DNA of 64,000 bases from Ruminiclostridium papyrosolvens C7 (GTDB lineage: Bacteria; Bacillota; Clostridia; Acetivibrionales; DSM-1351): the NCBI RefSeq assembly GCF_000421965.1, contig NZ_ATAY01000020.1, positions 1 through 64,000 of the forward strand. The letters are read 5' to 3'. The stretch's first letter is position 1; the number at the start of each line of letters is the position of its first letter. This document shows positions 8,416-15,474 of the stretch, piece after piece. The notes beneath the pieces are model-generated. The model saw only the letters and a program-made list of their open reading frames with translations, ran no database searches and was not told the origin of the DNA. The translations under genes and the position numbers were made by a program.

Positions 8416-8999
8416 TTTCTTTGAGGAAAAAGAAAAAAGGTGGTTTAAAAATATTAGGTGTGTTAATCACACTGGTTATAATAGCAGCAGTTGGAATATT
8501 TGCTTCACGGTATGTTTTAGAATATTTATATCCTTTGGAATACACGGAGTATGTAGAAAAATATGCCAGGCAATATAAGCTGGATAACTATATGGTTTAT
8601 GCTGTTATAAAAGCAGAAAGCGGTTTTAATTCTCAGGCAGTTTCTCCCAGAGAAGCCAAGGGCCTTATGCAGATAATGGATAGCACAGGGGAGTGGGCTG
8701 CTAAAAAGGCAGGCATTAATGAGTTTGAAAAAAGTATGCTCCTTGAACCCGAAACCAATATAAAAATTGGCTGCTGGTATCTGTCAAATTTGTTAAAACA
8801 GTTTGACAATGACACTGTGGTAGCACTGGCTGCTTACAACGCAGGCAGCGGTAATGTTTCTAAATGGCTGAAAGATCCTGAAAAAAGTCATGACGGAAAG
8901 AGTCTTAGTATAATACCATTTGAAGAAACAGAAAATTATGTTACAAGAATACAAAAATACTATAAAATGTATAAAAAGCTTTACGATGATGACAAATAG
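8412..8999 (+). CDS. Membrane-anchored lytic transglycosylase (SLT domain)
   Basis: A 195-residue peptidoglycan lytic transglycosylase that cleaves the MurNAc-GlcNAc bond with 1,6-anhydro product. A basic N-terminus and one membrane helix (about residues 12-33) anchor a Slt70-like catalytic domain outside the cell. The catalytic glutamate is in AVIKAESGFN; GLMQI and AYNAG motifs complete the SLT signature. The GTG start overlaps the coaE stop (GTGA). It is the third gene of the polA-coaE unit. Its role is probably wall remodelling; this arrangement of polA, coaE and slt is seen in other clostridia. Confidence 0.9.
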   Translation: MISLRKKKKGGLKILGVLITLVIIAAVGIFASRYVLEYLYPLEYTEYVEKYARQYKLDNYMVYAVIKAESGFNSQAVSPREAKGLMQIMDSTGEWAAKKAGINEFEKSMLLEPETNIKIGCWYLSNLLKQFDNDTVVALAAYNAGSGNVSKWLKDPEKSHDGKSLSIIPFEETENYVTRIQKYYKMYKKLYDDDK

Positions 9000-9056
9000 T
9001 GATATTTTTATAGTGTAAGGAAAAATGTACTATCTGATTAGGAGGGTGCAAGCCAT

Positions 9057-9404
9057 ATGAATTCACTTCTATTTGAGAGAGATTTGCTATATCCTACACA
9101 AAATGTTATTGACCCCGGAATACTTCACGTAAAGCTGTTAAGTCCTACAAATTCCAGAATACCTGTTCTTATCGAGTCAAAGTCAATGCATTCGGCAGTT
9201 GATAATATCAAGACTATAATTGATATTTTGCAAAAGGAGATATTCGACAGAATAAACATAAAAATATCTGAAAACACGCTAGTGTACCTGAAACTAAATG
9301 AATTGGATAAGCTCAATTGCGATGGCGTTGAATGTATGCAGATTATTTTTAATGGGGATGACGATATTACATATAAACCTGCCGACTTGGAATACATAGT
9401 TTAG
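9057..9404 (+). CDS. Hypothetical protein, 115 aa
   Basis: I do not recognise this protein. It has a mixed alpha/beta pattern, no signal peptide, no membrane helix and no cysteine motif. The single cysteine pair region is NCDGVEC near residues 87-92. An AGGAGG ribosome site lies before the ATG, so it is very likely translated. It follows the transglycosylase by 57 bp and ends in a bidirectional terminator shared with convergent aroF. It is the last gene of the rightward polA unit. Confidence 0.7.
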   Translation: MNSLLFERDLLYPTQNVIDPGILHVKLLSPTNSRIPVLIESKSMHSAVDNIKTIIDILQKEIFDRINIKISENTLVYLKLNELDKLNCDGVECMQIIFNGDDDITYKPADLEYIV

Positions 9405-9428
9405 AATATACGAAATATACAACAAAAT

Positions 9429-9469
9429 AAAAAGGAAAGCTCTGATTCTAACAGTAGCTTTCCTTTTTT
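9429..9469. terminator. Bidirectional terminator between convergent genes
   Basis: AAAAAGGAAAGCT pairs with AGCTTTCCTTTTT around a 14-base loop. It has an A-run on the left and a T-run on the right, so it can stop both the rightward unit and the leftward aroF transcript. Confidence 0.8.
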
Positions 9470-9477
9470 GGTACTGA

Positions 9478-10491
9478 TTAAATGGTTCTTTGTACTGCCT
9501 GAGCCACTAATCTTAATTCATCCATAAGGCTTTTGAATCTCTCTGGCCTTAGTGATTGAGGACCATCGCACAATGCACACGGTGGATTGGGATGAACCTC
9601 AATTATAAGACCGTCTGCACCGGTAGCTATTGCCCCTTTTGCAAGTGCAGGGACATACTTCCAGTTACCGGTGGCATGGCTGGGGTCAACAACAACCGGA
9701 AGATGGGAAACATCTTTAATAGCAGGGATTGCACTTAAATCAAGTGTATTTCTTGTCATTGTTTCAAAAGTACGTATACCCCTTTCGCAAAGAATAACTT
9801 CATGATTTCCTTCTGCTATTATATATTCAGCAGCCATAAGCCATTCTTCAATAGTGGCTGACAACCCTCTTTTTAAAAGTACAGGCTTACGAGTCATGCC
9901 CACTTCACTTAATAACCTGAAATTCTGCATGTTTCTTGCGCCTATCTGGAATATATCTGTATATTTATTTACAAGTTCTACATCTCTGGTATCCACAACC
10001 TCAGTAACCATTTTAAGACCGGTGGCGTCACGGCCTGCAACCATTATTTTAAGGCCATCCTCTTCAAGCCCTTGAAATGCATATGGAGAACTTCTCGGCT
10101 TGAAAGCACCGCCTCTAAGGATTTTAGCACCGCTATTTTTTACACTGATTGCAGTATCAACAAAGTCCTTTTCATTCTCTATTGCACACGGCCCGGCCAT
10201 AACAACAATTTCTTCACCGCCTATTTTAACACCGCCGATGTCTATAACTGTTGGTGTATGCTGAAGTTCATTACCTGCAAGTTTATACGGTTTCATAATT
10301 GGGACGAGTGTTTCTACACCTTGCATCTGGGATATAGCGTGAACATTAAGAAGCCTTTTATCACCGATTGCACCGATTACCGTTTTTATATCTCCGTGAA
10401 TGGGATGGGTTTTAAAACCCAGATCAAGCAGCCTGCTTTCAACGTTCTCAATGTCCTTTACAGTCGCACTTTGCTTCATTACAATAATCAT
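9478..10491 (-). CDS. aroF: DAHP synthase (3-deoxy-7-phosphoheptulonate synthase), type I-beta
   Basis: A 337-residue enzyme joining PEP and erythrose 4-phosphate in the first step of the shikimate pathway. Residues 1-70 form the ferredoxin-like regulatory domain of the Thermotoga-type enzyme. The TIM barrel follows with AGPCAIENE, GGAFKPRSSPYAFQG, ARNMQNF, LLKRG and DPSHATG. A GGAGGG ribosome site precedes the ATG. The upstream leader is a T-box, so transcription responds to an uncharged aromatic-amino-acid tRNA, while the regulatory domain allows end-product feedback. It stands alone, without other aro genes, inside the segment that splits murA. Confidence 0.95.
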   Translation of the reverse strand: MIIVMKQSATVKDIENVESRLLDLGFKTHPIHGDIKTVIGAIGDKRLLNVHAISQMQGVETLVPIMKPYKLAGNELQHTPTVIDIGGVKIGGEEIVVMAGPCAIENEKDFVDTAISVKNSGAKILRGGAFKPRSSPYAFQGLEEDGLKIMVAGRDATGLKMVTEVVDTRDVELVNKYTDIFQIGARNMQNFRLLSEVGMTRKPVLLKRGLSATIEEWLMAAEYIIAEGNHEVILCERGIRTFETMTRNTLDLSAIPAIKDVSHLPVVVDPSHATGNWKYVPALAKGAIATGADGLIIEVHPNPPCALCDGPQSLRPERFKSLMDELRLVAQAVQRTI

Positions 10492-10565
10492 AACTTAACC
10501 CTCCACAAATTAAATTTTTAATACAAATGTCTCAAGTAAACTAGTTAGCATTTCAGGGTTTTAGA

Positions 10566-10862
10566 AAATAAAAAAGTCCTCATCCCTATAAACAAGGGAC
10601 GAAGACTTATAGCCTACGCGGTACCACCCAAATTGGTAAAAACCCACTTAATCATGTACGGGAAAACAAATGAAATTTCCGATACACTTCTTCCTGTAAC
10701 GGGAAAGACCCGGTATGACCTACATAAAAGGTTCAGCCAACTGTTCATGGGAGAACTTCAAAAATACTATCCTGCAATGCTTCCACCAGACCACTGCTCG
10801 CTTTAAAGACTCGTATAGTCTACTTTTCCCATTCATCACATTTACTTACAAATATTGTATTA
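10566..10862 (-). ncRNA. T-box riboswitch leader of aroF
   Basis: On the minus strand the 14-base T-box TGGGTGGTACCGCG lies at 10617-10630, followed by a terminator stem at 10574-10608 and a U-run. Upstream, the long Stem I includes the distal GGTGGAAG element near 10785-10800. A likely specifier loop holds GAAGTTCTCC, reading TTC (Phe) at 10753-10755; this codon choice is my reading of the fold and could be off by one position. Uncharged tRNA pairing would stabilise the antiterminator and switch on the DAHP synthase. This explains the whole 427-bp gap between aroF and gatD. Confidence 0.92.
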
Positions 10863-10867
10863 GAAAT

Positions 10868-10897
10868 ATAGTAACATGCACTATAATCAAAAGTCAA
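10868..10897 (-). promoter_or_regulatory. Sigma-A promoter of the T-box/aroF unit
   Basis: On the minus strand TTGACT (10892-10897), an 18-bp spacer and TACTAT (10868-10873) form a plausible vegetative promoter. Transcription would start near 10860, just ahead of T-box Stem I. Confidence 0.55.
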
Positions 10898-10918
10898 TGG
10901 TTTTTTTATGAGTTATAA

Positions 10919-11665
10919 TTATTTTAATATCCTTTGTATCATGGTAACTCTTGCTGCATTCTCAAAAGCATCTTCCAACTGATTAAGGCCATCAAATTCA
11001 TCGTACTTTTGCTTTAAAGCTATAGATATCAGATGATCTGCCAGATGCGGGTTTTTTGGCAAGAGGCTTCCATGTGAGTAGGAGCAATAAACGTTTTTGT
11101 AAACAGCACCTTCAAACCCATCCGTACCATTATTACCATTGCCTGAAAGAACTTTTCCCAAAGGACGAACATTATCACCCAGATAAGTACGTCCCGAATG
11201 ATTCTCAAATCCTACAATTTTGAGAGGTGAGCCATTATCTGAAATCAGTTCGCTTTCAAATACAATATTTCCTATCATTCTTTCTTTACCGCCGATTGTC
11301 CATAAATCAAGTGCACCCAAGTATTCAAGCTCTTTTCCGTCCCAGGTCTTATAGTATTTTCCCATGAGTTGATATCCTCCGCAGATACATAGGAATACCT
11401 TACTGCCTTCCACTGCGTTTTTGATCTCGGCTCCCTTCTGGGTCAGTACATCGTTTTGGATAATCTCCTGCTCGTAATCCTGTCCTCCTCCGAGAAAAAC
11501 AATATCGTACTCTTGCGAATCGAAGCTGTCTCCGATTGTGACATTGGTTACTGATACATCTATACCGCGCCACTGAGCACGCCTTTTAAGAGAAAGTATG
11601 TTTCCCATGTCACCGTAAGTATTTAAAAGATCAGGGTATAAATGACAAATTTTTAATTGATACAT
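10919..11665 (-). CDS. gatD: Lipid II isoglutaminyl synthase, glutamine amidotransferase subunit
   Basis: A 248-residue class I glutaminase of the CobQ-like type. With MurT it amidates the alpha-carboxyl of D-Glu in lipid II to D-isoglutamine, a step needed for efficient wall cross-linking. The nucleophile cysteine is in CICGGYQ, preceded by FLGGGQDYEQ; the histidine region is YSHGSLLPKNPHL. It starts 2 bp after murT in the same direction, the normal murT-gatD arrangement. Product ammonia would pass to MurT. It acts in the cytoplasm at the membrane-bound precursor. Confidence 0.93.
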   Translation of the reverse strand: MYQLKICHLYPDLLNTYGDMGNILSLKRRAQWRGIDVSVTNVTIGDSFDSQEYDIVFLGGGQDYEQEIIQNDVLTQKGAEIKNAVEGSKVFLCICGGYQLMGKYYKTWDGKELEYLGALDLWTIGGKERMIGNIVFESELISDNGSPLKIVGFENHSGRTYLGDNVRPLGKVLSGNGNNGTDGFEGAVYKNVYCSYSHGSLLPKNPHLADHLISIALKQKYDEFDGLNQLEDAFENAARVTMIQRILK

Positions 11666-11667
11666 AT

Positions 11668-13071
11668 CTATTTCCAGAACTCCTTTAAGTTAAACTTTTT
11701 CTTTAAAATACCTCTGATATCCAACATAGCTGTGTAAGTAGGCAGGATATAAAAACATCCTCCGGCAGCAACAGCTCTTAGTCCCTCATCAATAACCCTC
11801 TGATAATCTTTTATAATTCTGATTTTCTTTGTATCGAGGCCGCTATATTTAAGACGTACAGCCATATCCTCACCTCGTATACCGGAGGTTATGAGATTGA
11901 CGATTCTGTCATCTGCAGTATTAAGGTGTTCAAAATCAACATCCCACAGCCAAGAAATGTCTGTTCCATCAGCCAACTTGTCATTAATAAGAAAGGCTAT
12001 ATTCAGGGGCTGACTGTCAAGGGTAAGAAAGTTAAGCACCTGATTAAACCCTGTAGGATTTTTCACAAGGATTAATTTTATTAATTTATCTCCAACATTG
12101 ATGGTTTCCATTCTGCCGAAGCCGCATTCAAAGGATTCCACAGCCTTTTGCACCGTTTCGTGACTATATACAAGGGAAAGGCCACAGGTTGCTGCCGCCA
12201 TTGCATTGTATACATTATAAAGGCCGGGAAGATTAATCCGGGTTGTATGTTCAGCCTCGTCGGTGCCTAACGCCTTTGAATATTTCCACTTGATGGTTGT
12301 ATAGCTGCTTTCGGCTTCTTCAATACCAATACACTCAAGGTCTGCCGCAGGTCTTGAATATCCGCATTCCGGGCAATAGAATCCGCCTAAATGACCATAT
12401 ACATGGTTTTTGTACTGGTATTTTCCTTTGCAGAAAATACAGAACATAGCATCAGTATTGATATTTTCAAGACTCTGCTGACTGGCAGTTTCACCGAAAC
12501 CGTAGTAAAATACAGGCTTCTCAGTTTCATGCCCAAGAGATGCACACATTGAATCGTCGGCATTCAGTATAAGGGTAGTTTTTTCATCCAGCCTGTCCAA
12601 ACCCGATTTAACAGCATTCAATGTAGAATAGAGTTCTCCGTATCGGTCCAACTGGTCTCTGAAAAAGTTGGTAACTACCACAGACTTCGGTTGGAGATGC
12701 TTTGTAACCTGATTAAATGCCGCCTCATCACTTTCAATAAGAGCTGTCTTGTGTTTGGGCTTACCCAAGGGAGAAACCGCCTGTATAAAAGTTGTAGTTA
12801 TACCGCTTAATAAATTTGCACCTGATTTGTTGGTTATGTAATCAACATTATTGTTTTTTAGAATCTCTTCAATAATTCTGGAAGTTGTTGTCTTACCGTT
12901 AGTTCCCGTAACCATGATTATTTCAAAGTCTTTTGCTATTGATTTTAGAATATCGGGATACAATTTGAACGCAACCTTGCCGGGTAAGGTTGTACCGCCT
13001 TTTTTCAGTATTCTGAGTATTCTTATGGTTAATTTGGATATTATTATTGTCAGTATTTTTCTGAAGTTCAT
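11668..13071 (-). CDS. murT: Lipid II isoglutaminyl synthase, Mur ligase-like subunit
   Basis: A 467-residue Mur-ligase homologue. The ATP-binding P-loop is VTGTNGKTTTSR near residue 57. A Cys4 zinc ribbon sits in the middle domain (CIFCKGKY and FYCPECGYS), a hallmark of MurT that is absent from MurC-F. The C-terminal part is the MurT-specific DUF1727-type domain. It activates the D-Glu carboxylate of lipid II, which GatD then amidates. An AGGAGA ribosome site precedes the ATG. Its upstream region is shared back to back with a promoter pointing at the 3' part of murA. Confidence 0.94.
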   Translation of the reverse strand: MNFRKILTIIISKLTIRILRILKKGGTTLPGKVAFKLYPDILKSIAKDFEIIMVTGTNGKTTTSRIIEEILKNNNVDYITNKSGANLLSGITTTFIQAVSPLGKPKHKTALIESDEAAFNQVTKHLQPKSVVVTNFFRDQLDRYGELYSTLNAVKSGLDRLDEKTTLILNADDSMCASLGHETEKPVFYYGFGETASQQSLENINTDAMFCIFCKGKYQYKNHVYGHLGGFYCPECGYSRPAADLECIGIEEAESSYTTIKWKYSKALGTDEAEHTTRINLPGLYNVYNAMAAATCGLSLVYSHETVQKAVESFECGFGRMETINVGDKLIKLILVKNPTGFNQVLNFLTLDSQPLNIAFLINDKLADGTDISWLWDVDFEHLNTADDRIVNLITSGIRGEDMAVRLKYSGLDTKKIRIIKDYQRVIDEGLRAVAAGGCFYILPTYTAMLDIRGILKKKFNLKEFWK

Positions 13072-13143
13072 ATATTCTCCTAAGTAATTTTAAGACCAAA
13101 AATAAATAACTTTTAGTAAACATTATATCATCTTGAGTTTGCT

Positions 13144-13172
13144 TTTATATATACTATTTTGATTTTTAACAA
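13144..13172 (-). promoter_or_regulatory. Sigma-A promoter of murT-gatD
   Basis: On the minus strand TTGTTA (13167-13172), a 17-bp spacer and TATAAA (13144-13149). It lies about 75 bp upstream of the murT start. Confidence 0.5.
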
Positions 13173-13194
13173 ATTTCTTATGTTTTATATCTCA

Positions 13195-13224
13195 TTGATG
13201 GGTAATATTACGTTATGATATAAT
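13195..13224 (+). promoter_or_regulatory. Rightward promoter facing out of the murA-splitting segment
   Basis: TTGATG (13195-13200), an 18-bp spacer and TATAAT (13219-13224), which is a perfect -10. It lies inside the right end of the segment and points into the 3' part of murA and on to divIB, sbp, ftsA and ftsZ. It could keep the division operon transcribed while murA is split. It could also be the original murA promoter if murT and murA were once divergent neighbours. Confidence 0.6.
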
Positions 13225-13246
13225 TATAAAAGCATAGTGCCAGCAG

Positions 13247-13259
13247 AGTAACACAATCA
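13247..13259 (-). repeat. Right end inverted repeat of the murA-splitting segment
   Basis: AGTAACACAATCA; its reverse complement TGATTGTGTTACT differs from the left end at one base. The next bases GGTG repeat those just left of the element (2685-2688). Confidence 0.8.
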
Positions 13260-13263
13260 GGTG

Positions 13264-14177
13264 GTTGTGAATTAGGCCCAAGACCTATTGATTTACATTT
13301 GAAAGCATTAAGAAGCCTTGGTGCAAAAATAGATGATATTAGCGGCGGTTACATATTATGCGAGTCAGATGGACTGAAGGGATGCGACATTTACCTTGAT
13401 TATCCCAGTGTAGGTGCAACGGAGAATAGCATGATAGCTGCTGTTTATGCACAGGGAGAGACTATTATCAGAAACGCAGCAAAAGAGCCGGAGATTGTAG
13501 ATTTACAGAACTTCCTTCAAAAAATCGGTGCAAAGGTAACCGGAGCAGGATCAAGCGTAATAAGAATTAAAGGCCTTGAGAAAAAACCGAACAATGTTGA
13601 GCATACTGTAATTCCAGACAGGATAATTACGGGTACATATATGGTTGCAGCCGCTATTACAGGCGGCAATGTAACAATAAAGAACATTATACCGGAACAT
13701 ATAATATCAATTGCATCGGTTTTAAGGGATATAGGTTGTCAGATCTCCATAAAAAGGAATGACATTCAGGTAAGTGCCGGAACAAGGTTGGATGCAGTTG
13801 AAGTTGTACGAACGTTGCCTTATCCGGGATTTCCAACGGATATGCAGGCACAGCTGATGACATTGCTGTCAATATGTAAAGGTACCAGTATTATAATTGA
13901 GACAATATTTGAAAGCAGATACAAACACGTTGACGAACTTTTAAAGATGGGTGCAAACATCAGAATAGACAGTCGTGTCGCTGTAATAAAAGGTGTTGAC
14001 GGTCTTAACGGTGCACAGGTGACAGCAAGAGATTTACGCGGGGGTGCGGCTTTGGTTCTTGCCGGATTAGCAGCAAAAGGAGAAACTATAATTACAGGCC
14101 TTGAGCATATTGACAGAGGCTACTACAAGATAGAAGATAAACTGTCTGCTTTAGGTGCAAAAATTATAAGGGTATAA
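13264..14177 (+). pseudogene. murA: murA 3' part: UDP-GlcNAc enolpyruvyl transferase, interrupted
   Basis: Encodes MurA from the end of codon 115 to the stop (303 whole codons after the junction). It opens with the catalytic cysteine motif GCELGPRPIDLH and contains the rest of both inside-out alpha/beta barrel domains, for example PDRIITGTYMVAAA, YPGFPTDMQAQ and DLRGGAALVLAGL. The frame is open upstream only to 13230 and holds no ATG; the first possible start, a TTG at 13299, has no ribosome site and lies past the cysteine. It cannot give active enzyme unless the segment is removed. It is followed 6 bp later by divIB, the usual position of murA in clostridial division clusters. Confidence 0.93.
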
Positions 14178-14183
14178 AAGCGA

Positions 14184-15023
14184 ATGAATAATAGTCAAAA
14201 GAAAAATTTAAAAACAACTAATGATAAAAAGAAAAAAAAATACAGATTTAAAATAAGAAGGCTGAAAAAGTTATTTACATTTGTTTTGATTGTGACGGCA
14301 GTTGTTTTATTTGCCAGATCTTCAATTTTTGTAGTAGATAACATAAAGGTTACTGGGAATAAAAAATATCAGGCCAATGAGATAATTTTGCGTTCAGGGC
14401 TTGTTACAGGTCAGAATGTGTTCAAAATGCTTGGAGAGAAACCAAAGAATCTATTAACACTAAAGTTTGGAGACAAAGAAAAAGCAGTTTCGATGTCTAT
14501 GCCGTATATAAGCTCTATCAGTATAAGACCTTCCCTATCAAAGACCATAAAAATAAAGGTGACGGAGAGAACACCTTTTTGTATACTTGACAATAAAGGG
14601 ACAAGCCTGCTGATTGATAAACAGGGGTGCGCACTGGAAGTTCTTACAAATCAGAATGAAAAAAAGAAATATTTCAAAATAATAGGTAATTCGTTGGATA
14701 GCTTTAAATTGGGACAAGAGGTAAAATTTAAGAATAAAGATACACTGAATGACTTGATGAGTTTTTGTAATGCCCTTACAAAGAATGATAAGGATTCTAA
14801 ACTGAAACTATACGGAAAGCTGACAGCAGTTAATATGTCAGATCCCGGTACCGTAACAGCTATATTTGAAAACAGGGTTACCGTAAAGTTTGGTGACATG
14901 GATGATTTGGATTACAAAATAGGTTTCTTCAGACAGTTATTTGTTAATAATATTACTGCCAAGCAAAAGGGTACACTGGATTTTACGACTGGAAGGTATC
15001 CGTTCTTTGCTCCGGCTGAATAA
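14184..15023 (+). CDS. divIB: Cell division protein FtsQ/DivIB
   Basis: A 279-residue bitopic membrane protein of the divisome that links early ring proteins to septal wall synthesis. A very basic cytoplasmic tail (about 1-32) precedes one membrane helix (LFTFVLIVTAVVLFARSSIF). Next comes the POTRA domain (VDNIKVTGNKKYQANEIILRSG) and the FtsQ beta domain (about 115-250). It lies 6 bp after murA and 36 bp before sbp. Its expression probably depends on promoters at murA or at the right end of the inserted segment. Confidence 0.92.
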   Translation: MNNSQKKNLKTTNDKKKKKYRFKIRRLKKLFTFVLIVTAVVLFARSSIFVVDNIKVTGNKKYQANEIILRSGLVTGQNVFKMLGEKPKNLLTLKFGDKEKAVSMSMPYISSISIRPSLSKTIKIKVTERTPFCILDNKGTSLLIDKQGCALEVLTNQNEKKKYFKIIGNSLDSFKLGQEVKFKNKDTLNDLMSFCNALTKNDKDSKLKLYGKLTAVNMSDPGTVTAIFENRVTVKFGDMDDLDYKIGFFRQLFVNNITAKQKGTLDFTTGRYPFFAPAE

Positions 15024-15059
15024 TTAAAATACATACTACTGCGGCTCATGGAGGTTAAT

Positions 15060-15422
15060 ATGATACCGATTTTAGGATTAATTCTGGGAATAATTGCAGG
15101 CATGTTTATACCAATAACGATACCATCAGAGTATTTTACATATGTAGCGGTGGCAATACTTGCTGCGTTAGACTCTGTCTTTGGTGGTATAGTTGCATCA
15201 ATAAACAAAAAATTTGAGATGAGAATATTCCTGTCAGGGTTTTTTGGAAATGCGTTGCTTGCTGCAGGTCTTGCTTATATTGGGGACAAACTGGGAATAC
15301 AGATATACTTTGCAGCCATTTTTGCCTTTGGTAACAGACTTTTCTTAAACTTTGCTTTAATTAGAAGATATCTATTGAATAAAATGTTTAAAAAAGATAA
15401 TATAGTAAAAGAGGATGTTTAG
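15060..15422 (+). CDS. sbp: Small basic protein, DUF1290 (Sbp)
   Basis: A 120-residue polytopic membrane protein of the DUF1290/Sbp family. Three to four hydrophobic segments are visible, starting with IPILGLILGIIAGMFIPITI. The family is nearly always found between divIB and ftsA/ftsZ in Firmicutes; its molecular role is not known. The ATG at 15060 is chosen because GGAGG at 15050-15054 is correctly spaced; an ATG at 15048 would overlap that site. Confidence 0.88.
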   Translation: MIPILGLILGIIAGMFIPITIPSEYFTYVAVAILAALDSVFGGIVASINKKFEMRIFLSGFFGNALLAAGLAYIGDKLGIQIYFAAIFAFGNRLFLNFALIRRYLLNKMFKKDNIVKEDV

Positions 15423-15474
15423 ATTAGAATGTTACGTAAAGTACTAAAGATACACTTTTTAGGGGGTCAGTTCG

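Larger units (their letters stand above)
2687..13259. mobile_element. 10.57-kb intervening segment splitting murA
   Basis: The segment starts TGAGTGTGTTACT and ends AGTAACACAATCA; the ends are inverted copies with one mismatch. The flanking bases are GG on both sides (2685-2686 and 13260-13261), part of a wider shared GGTG. Deleting one copy rebuilds murA exactly. A circle joined at the ends would have a GG dinucleotide between 13-bp inverted arms, the layout of a large-serine-recombinase attP. The segment carries a response regulator, ECF sigma/anti-sigma, polA, coaE, slt, an unknown gene, aroF, gatD and murT. No recombinase or transposase is seen. Base and codon use look like the flanks. 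It may be an excisable intervening sequence driven in trans, a frozen rearrangement, or an assembly join. Confidence 0.75.

Noticed and set aside
2687-13259. The segment as an invertible DNA switch, given its inverted-repeat ends
   Set aside because: Inversion would not restore murA on either side; only deletion gives a complete frame.
2687-13259. The segment as a simple composite transposon
   Set aside because: No transposase or IS copy is present, and the inserted genes are core genes. The 2-bp duplication with inverted ends remains a weaker alternative.
13299-14177. A separate short gene for the murA 3' part starting at TTG 13299
   Set aside because: No ribosome site is present and the product would lack the catalytic cysteine and the N-terminal domain segment.
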